DNA from: Lineus longissimus
Taxonomy: Eukaryota > Nemertea > Pilidiophora > Heteronemertea > Lineidae
Length of the DNA: 64,000 nucleotides
Assembly: GCF_910592395.1 (NCBI RefSeq)
Contig: NC_088315.1
Coordinates: 5,272,501-5,336,500 of the forward strand
Direction of reading: 5' to 3'
The translations under genes and the position numbers were made by a program. The notes beneath the pieces were generated by a model, which searched no databases, had not been told where the DNA came from, and worked only from the letters and a program-made list of their open reading frames with translations. Positions 21,081-31,965 of this stretch are shown here, in pieces. Within the stretch, counting starts at the first letter, position 1. Each line of letters opens with the position of its first letter.

Positions 21081-21699
21081 CTGAAAGTAAAGATAAAATT
21101 GATGTTAGCAATTCTTCTCAAAATTTGAACATGCTAATTCACTTATGGCTATGCCGTACAGTAATTCTCAAAGACATTGTTGGTGAGCAGGGGCAGGTAG
21201 GGCATCCATCCTCCCTCTCATCTCAATCTTAATCTTATGTCAAGTGTCACCAATGCATTTAATAGCTTCAATCAATTTGACATAATCCTGAGACCTGACA
21301 TATGAAGAGTATTCCATGTACAATCAATGAGTGTACATCTAGCATGCATTGCATGCACTAGCAGAACCCACAGAAAATAACAAAAATGATTTCAATCATT
21401 CTTTCAATACCGGAAAACCTTTGCTCTGGACTGTAGTTTTTTTAGTTAGAATGTTGCAGCAGATGTATCAGATTCTGAATATTACAATATATTTCGCCAA
21501 TTTTCATCAATGAGTGAAATAACAGCAAAAACAAATTAATTTTAACAACATTTTACACGTCATGGGCGCTGACATTGTTTCCGGGCCACCCTGTAGAGTA
21601 TCGTGAGTTTCCTGTTTCACCTATTGGTGGGGATAATAACTAGTGGTCCCGGCAAATGTGGAAAATGTTGACAATGTTTACTTCTTCGCTCTGACTTAC
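21081..21699 (-). other. Predicted 5' UTR intron of MFSD5
   Basis: Read on the minus strand, a consensus donor (ccat|gtaagtcag) lies at 21699 and an acceptor (ctttactttcag|gttcagg) at 21081. Joining them gives a leader that would contain a short upstream reading frame spanning the junction, ending in TGA after seven codons. This is a splice-signal prediction only. Confidence 0.55.
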
Positions 21700-21876
21700 A
21701 TGGCGAGAAAGTCGGATTGTTTTGCCTCGTAGCAACACAAAATTGGCGAATATTTATCACACCCAGAACTTTTATTGCTCTTATTATCATTCCTGAGGAC
21801 AATGACTCCGTGATCAATGCACTGGTGGACGAATCCGTCACCAGTGTCACCGATCATGCGTCTAATTTCACTCGCC
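21700..21876. promoter_or_regulatory. Probable shared promoter of MFSD5 and the sirtuin gene
   Basis: The predicted MFSD5 leader exon ends at 21700 on the minus strand, and the sirtuin open frame starts within 120-180 bases on the plus strand. Both transcription starts would therefore fall in a very short interval. No TATA box is obvious. Upstream in-frame ATGs for the sirtuin occur at 21817 and 21856, so part of this stretch may be coding. Confidence 0.45.
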
Positions 21877-24800
21877 ATGGCCACTCAAAAAAAAGGTAAG
21901 ATTGCCCTCTACATTTTATTAGCACCGAATTTCGTCATGGCCCTTACTATGTTTTGTCATGAATTCTTATATTTCATTAGCAAGGTCATTTGGGACCATG
22001 TAGCCCCAATTGCATTGACGACGCTATTGTGACAACGTCTAGCTTTATCATTTCGGCTTCACTGTAAAAGTGTTAACACTAACTTCACTGACCGTCTTAA
22101 TATCTTTCTTTTCAGGACATGTCACCCAACCCCTGCGGTCCAAATCAACCAATTCTAAACCAAATAAACCTTTAGCCAGAACCTTAGCCACTGGAGTTAG
22201 TCACAAATCACGATCAGACAGCTCGATCATCAATGGACTGCGTACACTTTCTATCAATGATCGCTCAAATGCTACCACACCGGCTTCTACAAAAATAAGG
22301 CAGAGGTATGTACATTATGACCACCTTTCGTTCTCACAGTCTCAGCCTAAAACTGGGAATAGCTAAGTCCTTGAGTTCTTCAAATCATAGCTTTTCTCAG
22401 TCGGTCATGACATTGAATGAAATACCAATGTTCTCCGAGAGAACATATTTGAAAGTTTTCACCATGTTATGGTCTCCACTTAGAGGATTAAAATTGACCT
22501 TTGACCTTCGTCTTTTTGCAGTCCTATTGCGAGAAGAATATCGAGTGCCAGCAGTAGATGTCAATCCCTGGAAGATATAGCTCGGTATATTCTGGCAAAA
22601 AAAGCCAAGAATATTGTCATAATGGCTGGAGCTGGTATAAGCACGTCCAGTGGAATTCCAGATTTTAGGTAAGAATAAGTCTATCGTGTTAGATGATATA
22701 CAAGGATAGACTTTTTTAAAAGTTTGTCCTTGTTTTTCAAAAAGGAATTTGATTGGGAAAAGCCAAAATCTATGCCTTGTCATTTTCTAAAATAATAAGA
22801 ATTTGATAAAAAATACCATGTGAAACATATTGAAGGTAGTCATACATGTACAGCTTTATCAAAGCGCTGCACTCAAAAAAATCCTGCATAGGCCTACGAA
22901 GTGAGCAGGCATTCCATTATGTCGTGATACTAGACATTGTGCCGGGCCTATACCTGTACATGTTGATATTCTCCTTTCAACACACAAATATATGTTCAAT
23001 ATTTATACTTTAAGAGATTAGCCAGACCACTTTGGGGATTACGTTTGTTTGAAATATTGGCAAAGCCCAAAGGCTGGGTTCCTAACCACTGAATTCTTAC
23101 ATGAAAGTGGAGAATTTTATTGATTATAAACCTGTTGTTGTGAACAAATGAACCAATCATCATCGTCATCATCATTTCGGAATCATGTTTTCGGGACTTT
23201 TCCACATAGCTAATCGTGAATCAATGAATACAATGAATCCCAAAAAGTGCTCAATTGCTTCACGTTAACCAAATATTGTCAGTTGACAAAAGGGGTAAAT
23301 CTTTTTGTAATCATCGCCGCTGGCAGAAACCCTCTTTCTCTCAAGCCAATTATGGCATCCGCTTGGGACACTATCGGGACACTATCGTAGAGTTCTGATC
23401 AATACTATTACCAGACCAATTCATCTGCACCGTTTTGTATTAGTGTATATTTTAAAACCTTCCTTTCATTAATCAGACATAAGAAGTGTACCCAGAGCAT
23501 GTTGATCAAGAAGGCATAAATCATACATGACATTATTTTCCTGTGCACAATGGGGCGGCGTAACGCTCGGCTTTAACTGCAGTAAGAAATGTCTAATACA
23601 AGTGATTTAATGGTCCTGGGTGGTTGGGTTGGAGTGCCAGACATCATGGTGTGCCTTTGAAAATGCATATAGGTCGCATGTGGCTATTATGACAATATTG
23701 AAGTAACTGGTTTCGAATTATTCATTTATTTGGGTTATTCATGCTATTTAGTAAGAACGTGACCTAAAATGTGAGGAAGCCTGTGGTTTCATAATCACAT
23801 AGTTCATGTTGTTAATCTTTAGAATAAGTGGACTCTTTGAGTTAGTTTGATGAAGGGCAGAGGGCTGGACTTCCTTGTGGTTGTTTTCTGTGGAACTGAA
23901 CACCCTGCTGTGCTTCTTTCAAAATCAATCGGTAGAACTAAGTGTTATGGCGATCAACACTATTATGTAGTCTAACCCTAAAATGATCCGTCCTCACTTT
24001 TATGACACACTTGAGATTTGGGAGATTGAGTAGAAATTCATATCCTTCATGGTTGCGGGTTGAATCCCCAATTGGGATCCTTCTAATTTAATGTGATGAA
24101 GAATAAAGAAAAGAGGCTAACTGGTAATTTATTAAAAAGGACACATCCCTATTCCAGCAATTTCAGCCTAATCTGACACAGTCCACTGCTCAGTGTTGGA
24201 TGGTCATTTTTGGCCCCTGCTGGAATCCCGAAAAAAGACCATTTCCCGATCAGAAAGTGGGCGAAGCTGATCTATATAACCTCAACCTACTTGAACTTGT
24301 GTTTTTTCATTTTAGATCACCTGGAACTGGTCTCTATGACAATCTCAAACAGTACAACATCCCGTACCCAGAAGCAATCTTTGACATCGACTACTTCACA
24401 TATAAACCCAAGCCTTTCTTCACGCTAGCCAAGGAGCTGTACCCCTCAGGGAAATACAAGCCAAACTATATTCACTATTTCTGCCGCATGTTACACGAGA
24501 AGGGCCTGTTGCTACGAATGTACACACAGAATATCGATGGCTTTGAAAGATGTAAGTATACCATGGGATTACGAAAGGAGAGGGGTCATTTTACAGAAAT
24601 ATGGCAGCAGTTCACGGTCAGTTCAGAAAATGTCAGTGTATAACTATAAGTGCTGAGCACAAAGGAGATTGTGACGTCTAATAATAAAACATCTTCTGCT
24701 ACTTGTAGTTCTCCATGGTTGGTCTTGTCATTTGACACTCCTCCCTGAGCTAAACTAACCCAAGCTCTACCTTGTCTTTCAGTGGCAGGAATCCCTCCTT

Positions 24801-27800
24801 CCAAACTTGTCGAAGCTCATGGAACTTTTGCCACTGCCACTTGTACAGGATGTCGCAAGACTTACCCCGGAGAAGAAATCAAAGTGAGTTGTTGTTTCTG
24901 TGATGCACCGAATAATACACGGCTCTTGCTGGAATTTAATGTAAAGCACCAGGCTTTGTAAAAATGCTGCTCTCAAGGTCTGAATTTGTAGTGGAGGAAA
25001 TTTTATTTTGTCTGCATTTTAACCATGTTTTATAATATCCTTTTTCCAGGAGGATATCTTCAACAACAAGGTCCCATATTGTAGGAACAGACGATCTTGT
25101 CCCGGCGTGATAAAACCTGATATTATATTTTTTGGTGAGGACCTCCCTCGGCGATTTTGGTACTACTTGCGAGACTTCCCACAAGCTGATTTATTGATTG
25201 TGATGGGAACATCTTTAGAGGTGAGGAAAAATTGTAACAAGCGCCTTCAAATAAGAAGCTATATGTAGGGAAAAAACTGAAACTCAAAGCTGGCTTTATT
25301 CCAATGATTGCTACTCTTTGATACCTTTGTTTGTCACTGAGTTTCACACGTCAGATTGTGTGAATGAAACTTGCATTGATTATGAAACTTTGGAACAATG
25401 TTTGTTTGTTAGTTGTGTGTCATATTCCCAAACATTTGTGATAACTTTCCTTTGTTGTGATTCCAGGTGGAGCCGTTTGCAGGGATTGTTGACTGCACCC
25501 GATTCAATACTCCACGCGTCCTGCTCAATATGAAAGCTGTCGGGCCGTTTAAGAATAAAAAACGCTCTAACGATGTTGTAGTACAAGGTATGTACTTCAG
25601 GAACAGAAGCAAAAAAGTCCTACTTCTGCCTAAATTACTTTTATAAGCCTCTCGATCAACAGAAAGTGATACCCTGCTTGAGCCCTTTTAAACCTCATGA
25701 TTGGTCATGAGGGATTCGCTAATCCACCATTGGGGTTATTTATCGTAGATTAAAAAAGTATCAGTCTTCAGTCGGGTGATAGAATCAGTCAAAAGATCAA
25801 ATTGAATTCAGTTGTCCTTTGCTTTGCATGCAGCATGCAGCTCTCAGCTCCCTTTTTTGGACATACATAAAAATCTGATTATAGTCTAAAAGAAATCTCT
25901 TCCATTTTCATCCAACATTTTTGTTTCCTAGGTGACCTGTTAGAAAGTGTTCAACGTTTTGCAAACATTCTTGGCTGGAAACGAGAGATGAATGACCTCA
26001 TTTTCAACGAGAATCAAAAAGTTCCTGAGGTGAGTGTGCAAACTTTGATTGATTGACATTTTTGTGTTGTGCATGTTGCCCCTCTCCCTGGCTGAACGTC
26101 TGCTTCAGGTGAGGTAAGGTGGTTCAGCCCCGATACAATTATAGCCTCTTCGTGCATTAGTGGGTACTCCCAGCTGTTTCCTACACGAAATAGGCTATAA
26201 TTGTCCTCAGGCTATTATTGTACCACATTAACTTTAAATACAAATCTTCCGAGCGTCATATTATGTCAGAGATCCAAAATGGACCACAACACCAAAATGA
26301 TATCATGTAAAATTACTCCGCTGTGCTTCTGTGTTGGTCGCTGCAATTCAAAATTCACGCCAATTGATTGTATTCATAACACCATTCACCTAATTCACTC
26401 GCAGGAAACATTTTCTCAATACCATCCACTGTATCGAAATATTTTATATTCATCCGTTCTTGATTTGTTTTGTCACCAGTCTGCGCTGCGATCGGCTGAA
26501 GCCGATGCCCCAGTAACAAAGAGTGGATCCATTGACTGCACAAACAGGTGTGGTGTGAGCTTGGTTTGACGCACACTCTATAACCTTCTAACGATATGCA
26601 CTTTTAACAAATCTATCCTATTTTAGTTGATTTTTGTCTCCAACCCCATAAGACTCGAAAATGTTTTGAGAATTATTATTGTTGGAGATCTGCATTAGTG
26701 AAATGCTACATGTTGCAGTGCATTGTAGCAAGTAGGCACATTGTCCTCTTGATCACCTTAATCCAATGCCCAAGTTGTCCCTTTAAAAGTAAAAAACCTA
26801 GTGACCATGGTCTGTGTCAGTCACTGGTGTCACCTCAACTCTCATCATCTGGGTTCACCTAAAGAGCATAACACTTTAGTTCTTACAGCGCATCCTCCTC
26901 CTAGAGGCCCTTGCTTCATCCAATAGGTGCCAAAACTTCATATTAAGTACTTTAGTAAATGCCTTTCATACGTTCTTGCAGTGTATCCTTTATAAATTTA
27001 ACTCCTGGGGTTACGATTGGTTGCACTTTGACTTTCAGAAATGTCTCTATCTAGTCTTGCTTGAATAGTTTGATAAACTGTTAGGGGTTAAAGAGATTTG
27101 GCCACAAGTACATTTCATAAATCATTATTTTACCAAACTCATCATGTATATTTGCAGATCATTCAAGAATATTTTGGCTAAAATATTGGTAGCCCTTTTA
27201 CGGAAATTATCCAATAAAAAGTTCGAGTATGGTACATTTATCTGTCTGTTCTGCAGTAAGGCCACATATGTTTTTTATTTCTTGGTGTATGGGATAGCAG
27301 ACCATGACTTTTGAGACTAAGGCAAAACCTGGTTTACATATGTTTAGTTTATGATACTTGTACCAAGTATAGATTAGAGTTGCATACTTGCCGGTACTTA
27401 TCAGCTTAGAATTCAACCAAGAAATATAAGACATATGGCCTGAAATTAAAACTGTGCCACAGTGATATTGAAACCAACCTCGTCACCCCAATTCCTGAAA
27501 TAGTTGAAGTGATTTAAAGACTATTCACTCCTAAATCCTTGCAGTTTTCAATGTTTGAGACCTCCTCTTTGTCTGCGTGTAACTATCTTAAGAACTTATA
27601 TTTTGGGTGATTGTTGTGGTTTGCATGCAGTAAATATCAATATGATAGCCATCTCCTTCCTTCTCGCTATTAACTGATCATTCCCTCCCTGGTACTTGAC
27701 ATTGCAAACAGTTTTCAATCAGTTTTCAATAAAACTTTGCATGATATAAATCTCTGTAAGCCAGCCTCTGTTAATGAGAGTGGTATCACTCTCTAAGATC

Positions 27801-28651
27801 TGTACCTAATACCTATACTAAAAGGCCTCTGCACATATTTTCTGAGTATTTCATCAAAACTACTTGTAGATTCGCTAACCGTAGTTGGCCAATCATTTGA
27901 GAATTTCCATTTCTTTGTCTGCATCAAGCAGCTCGTACGCAACAGGAACATGAAATGATCTGTGCTTATTTTTGGTCACAGCGTCAACGTTCTATTTCTT
28001 CAGCTTCTTATGGCAATTTTATTTTATTTTCAAAGTTTTGTCCACCAAAAGGTTTATACAGAAGGCAGCCCTGATTGTTCACTTTTTCTCTATCTATAAC
28101 TCATCGTATGCCATCCATTCTAATCTGCTCATTAACATATTTTTATCTGCGTCTCGTTTCAGTTTGGTGCCAATGCCGCTTCCCCTCAAACTGCCGATGA
28201 TTCAAAAAGAGAAACCCCTCCATCTGTGACAGAAAATGGTGCTAGCAATTCCAGTTCTCAAACAATGCAAGAATCTCGTACAACCGGACTGCCCCCTGCG
28301 GGCAAACACACCACTAAACCGAACAGTCAGAATGGCACAAATAGCACAAATAGCCAAAATCGGCAGTATCACACGTTCAGTGCAAAGGGGCGATTACAAA
28401 ACCCTAAACCCCCAATCGCGCTATTCAGGGGTAGGCAGACTGTTAAAAACAATGGCAATGACAATAAAACAGGAGTTAGGTTGCCGCAGTTGAATAAGTA
28501 TTCATCGCAGCGTTTCAGTGCATACCAGGATGCCCTGATGCAGCTGAAGCTTCGTCAGCGGTATGGACCAGGTGCTGCATCTAGTTCGAGTTCGGAGGAC
28601 ACCAGTGAGGAATCGGAAGAGAGCTCATCAGAATCGGATTCAGATGATTAA
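21877..28651 (+). CDS. SIRT3: SIRT3-type NAD-dependent protein deacylase (class I sirtuin)
   Basis: Exons: 21877-21895, 22116-22305, 22522-22668, 24316-24551, 24783-24883, 25050-25220, 25467-25587, 25932-26029, 28163-28651; 523 residues from this ATG. Sirtuins remove acyl groups from lysine using NAD. Visible are the NAD loop [14 protein letters not shown] (106-119), [10 protein letters not shown] (188-197), catalytic H210 in VEAHGTF, zinc cysteines C218/C221 and C242/C248, [10 protein letters not shown], and GTSLEVEPF. The IDGFER and [11 protein letters not shown] stretches fit SIRT3 better than SIRT2. The basic, Ser/Thr-rich N-terminus could be a mitochondrial presequence. I chose 21877 for its strong context (cgccATGG); in-frame ATGs at 21817 and 21856 would add 20 or 7 residues. 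Odd features are a C-x5-C second zinc knuckle where CxxC is usual, and a ~160-residue disordered tail ending in alternating Ser and Asp/Glu. Confidence 0.93.
22669..24315 (+). other. Intron 3 of the sirtuin gene
   Basis: A 1.65-kb intron with a gtaag donor and ttcattttag acceptor. A short T-arm-like stretch (gcgggttgaatcccc) near 24055 may be the remnant of a tRNA-derived repeat. Nothing else is recognisable. Confidence 0.6.
26030..28162 (+). other. Intron 8 of the sirtuin gene
   Basis: A 2.1-kb intron separates the catalytic core from the single exon encoding the whole disordered tail. It contains an imperfect inverted repeat at 26137-26203 and otherwise only AT-rich sequence. Confidence 0.7.
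26137..26203. repeat. Imperfect inverted repeat in sirtuin intron 8
   Basis: The left arm aattatagcctcttcgtg is matched by the right arm cacgaaataggctataatt in reverse complement with one or two differences, separated by about 30 bases. It could be the end pair of a miniature transposable element or a hairpin in the transcript. Confidence 0.6.
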
Positions 28652-29680
28652 ACTTTCACGTCTGTTTCTGCATGGAAAAGTTTTCTTGTCATGAGCCCAC
28701 TGTTAATGGCTTCGTGCTTTGGGTATGAATTCTGACATTTCTCTGACGGGGCGTAATAATCTGACGGACTTCAACAGACTATGTCTGATATTTCTTTTAC
28801 TAGTTTTATAGTGATGAAGTAATATTCTATTGTTGTACTATATGTTATCATGGTTACCTTGAAAAGTGAGATTGCACAATTAGAAATGTCTAAGATGTGG
28901 CCTTTTGCTTCTTCAGACCTTTGGTTTCGAGCTGGATACTGTAAGCTGAAGTTAAATCCAAATCACTGAACTAAACTGAAAATACTGATCACTATTTATT
29001 CAAAGCACCAAAAGAGGGGGCCTTGTAGCTGGCATTGCCTTTGTGGTCCAGAATCGTCTATATCCCTGATATATGAATACATGGTCATTTGTTTATTTTT
29101 TCCTGTTTTGGTGGTGGTTTATGGAAAGTGCTTATTTTTGCCGTAATTTATGCTTTCATTGATCGTATTCAAAAGTGCACTTATTGATGTTGAATTTTTG
29201 TTTCCAAATGTTTCCCAATGTTGCTATATTTGATAAAAGCCAGGTATCATCCTTATTTGTAAATCTATCTTCCAGGTAGTGTAGCTTTGTTCAAATTGAA
29301 AATGCACATCATCATCATCAGGTTCCTTGATTATTGAACAAATCAATAGGTTAATTTAGTCACATTTCCAATGTATAATATTGGTTTAAAATTGACAAGA
29401 GTTAAAAATGGAGAGAAGCTCTTGTAACTTACATCTTTGTATACGGCTTAATAAGCTGTCCTTGTCATTAAAATGACAAAAACCTTTCCAATGGCACTCT
29501 CGAATTCATCCAGGATCGGAGAAGGGGTCAAAGTGATAAAGGTTTTGGTTTCTGTTTAGTTTATGCTTAATTGGTAGGTCCAGCTCTTGTAGCAAATGTT
29601 GCCAATTGTGAAAATTGTATGTTCAGAAGTTCTACCAGTTAGAAATTACCAACTGAATATCAAGAAGAAAATGAAAATAG

Positions 29681-29686
29681 AATAAA
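29681..29686 (+). terminator. Candidate polyadenylation signal of the sirtuin gene
   Basis: AATAAA lies about 1.03 kb past the stop codon in very AT-rich sequence, giving a plausible 3' UTR length. Use is unproven. Confidence 0.45.
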
Positions 29687-29884
29687 GGTTAATTTATCAT
29701 TTATAATTTATAACTCTTTTGTTGTTTTCGTTAATAGTGATGCTGTATACCCACCTCCTCTGCACAAACGGGATCCAATGCTGCTTATCATAACAACAGG
29801 CAGAGAAACAAGTTGGTACAAACGGCTAGGTGGTCACAGGGAGGATACTGAATGTCTTAGATGAAAGCCAGTCTTCTCCATTAT

Positions 29885-30225
29885 GAGCTGAATGTGACAT
29901 TGTCCATTTAGTGATCCCCTAGAGTCACCGTGTCTTGAATCTGACACTCCCTTGACTAAATTCTCTTATGAAAATGAGTCTTCTTCATGAAATGATCTAA
30001 TGATCCCCGGCTTTCACTCTGTCCTGTGTGTGACCTTCTCCATGAAATAACGCATGTGGTTCCAGCTGCCTCTTTTATGACATGTACAGTGTGCCGTCTA
30101 TCGCATCGAGCGTCTTCGGGGTCATTCCGGTTTCTCTGGAATTGGTCTATTCCGTAGTTTTTGTAATAGTTCGGTAAAGGCCGTGATAGTCCCGAAGACA
30201 CTGGTTGTTCCATGCTATGTTACGC
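29885..30225. repeat. Diverged ~300-bp interspersed element, copy 1
   Basis: Shares ordered blocks with copies 2 and 3: gaatgtgacat near the start, a tgacatgtacagtgtgccgt stretch, then gcgtcttcgggg, and gatagtcccgaagacactgg followed by ttgtt at the end. The blocks keep order and approximate spacing despite many substitutions. Confidence 0.6.
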
Positions 30226-31094
30226 TGCGTGAAATACGTAACAAGTTGGCCAATAACAGCTATCTGATGAAGGACAGTGTTGCCTCCATCTACGGCGGGA
30301 GTGTGTTACGGCGTATATATAGTGCGTCCTGCGAGTGAATATATTATATGGTTTGGATCTGGCATGTCTTCATTTCTGGTTGCATCCTGAGTGACCCAAA
30401 GTGACCCCAAGTTGCCAAAACGACCGCTATTCAGCAGTTGACAGAATGGGCAAGGCATTAACTGAGTCAGTTCCATCATCACCCTGAAGATGGCGTTTGC
30501 GTTGTTTTAACGTTGAAGCCTTCAGCGATCTAATATCCAGCTTGACGGGGGAAGGGCATCCTGAGCTTCAGGTTTTTGAGCGAGAGCTGGAGCATATGGA
30601 AAACCACTGGGTGCCGAGGATGGGGGAAGGGGTATACCTTTGCCGGTGCCGAGCAACCTCATGACGCTGGCGCTCTCAAGAGCGACTGGTTTCGGCGCAA
30701 ATGGTCTATCTACGGATACATTTATGTATGTGTCGCACGATAACCAAATCATTGGATCAGAGCAAAAAGTTATTTCCCATGTCCCACTTTCTGTACCCAA
30801 AACTTAACACCCAGCCACGACACTGGTGGCGCTGTCAACATGATAAATGGTTTTTCTTCCGTTAGAATAGGCTATCAACAGATGCGTACGAGGTTTAGAT
30901 TTTGTGATGTCGTTCAGTCATACGCGAGTTCGTGAGTTCCTCCTGAGTTCGCCCATTCAAATCATACTGACATCGAGCTCATGATGACCCGCCCCTCCCC
31001 AGCAAGGACGGCTCTTGCTCTTCTCAATTACTATTTGTTGCCTCCGAGTACGATCGAGTCTGTAAGTAAGGACAGTTGGCTCGGCGCTAATGGG

Positions 31095-31170
31095 TTATTT
31101 TGCAATACCAGGAATCAAACCAGGGATTTGTAATTGCCCTTATGAGGTACGCTCTGGTTGCAGCCGAATA
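31095..31170 (-). repeat. Putative tRNA-derived repeat fragment
   Basis: On the minus strand an A-box-like region followed by ctggtttgattcctgg (B-box-like) resembles a decayed tRNA gene or SINE head. No intact cloverleaf can be drawn by eye. Confidence 0.35.
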
Positions 31171-31299
31171 GACTTCATCCCTTCCTTCACAAGAGGTACA
31201 ATCCGGACTAGTGCACCGGCCTCGTCCTGTCGCCGGTGCGGCAAGACAATCAGGATTTCCCACCAAATTGATTGCATTGGAGTCTACGATGAGCACATG

Positions 31300-31660
31300 A
31301 ATGTGACACTTTTCTGTCGTCTTAGCATCACTGACATTCATTGCATGCTCTGTTCCCTGAATGTGACATTCCTCAGACCAATTGAGTCTTGTATATGCGG
31401 GTCTCCCTCGCCCCTCTCCGTTACATACCTGAATGTAATATGTACATTGATGATGTCAACATTCACTGCTCTTGGTCCTAAATCTGACATATGATCCTTC
31501 TCTTGTGATTGATTTGTCTGCTACATTATGAGATGCACAGTGTGCTGTTAGTCATAATCAGAATCTTTGGTACTGTCGAGGATCAATCTGAATGAATCAA
31601 TTCCAGTGGGAGTTGCCGGGTCCTGAAGACCCTGGTTGTGACCAAAAAAGAAATGTAACA
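31300..31660. repeat. Diverged ~300-bp interspersed element, copy 2
   Basis: Contains gaatgtgaca blocks, then atgagatgcacagtgtgctg, ttagtcataatcagaatctt, and gtcctgaagaccctggttgt. These match copy 3 (31680-31965) closely and copy 1 (29885-30225) more loosely. Confidence 0.7.
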
Positions 31661-31679
31661 TCCCCATGATGTTTCCTAA

Positions 31680-31965
31680 ACGAGACATTCCCATAACTGA
31701 ATGTCTCTTGTGAATGCACCCGCGCCCAAGATCTCAACATTCGCTGCTCGTACGTTGTGCTGGATGTGACAATCCATGACAGAATATGATCAATCTCTTG
31801 TAATTGTCATATCTGCCCAACTATGAGATGCAGTGTGCGGTTAGTCATAACCAATGTCTTCGGTACTATCACAGGTCCTCCTGAAGTACTCCAATCTGGT
31901 TGGGCTGTGATGGTCCCAAGACATTGGTTGTGACGCCAGGAAATAATGAATATCCCACTGGATGT
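31680..31965. repeat. Diverged ~300-bp interspersed element, copy 3
   Basis: Contains caacattcgctgctcgta, tatgagatgcagtgtgcggt, tagtcataaccaatgtcttc and ggtcccaagacattggttgt in the same order as copy 2. Copies 2 and 3 are adjacent and in the same orientation. Confidence 0.7.
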
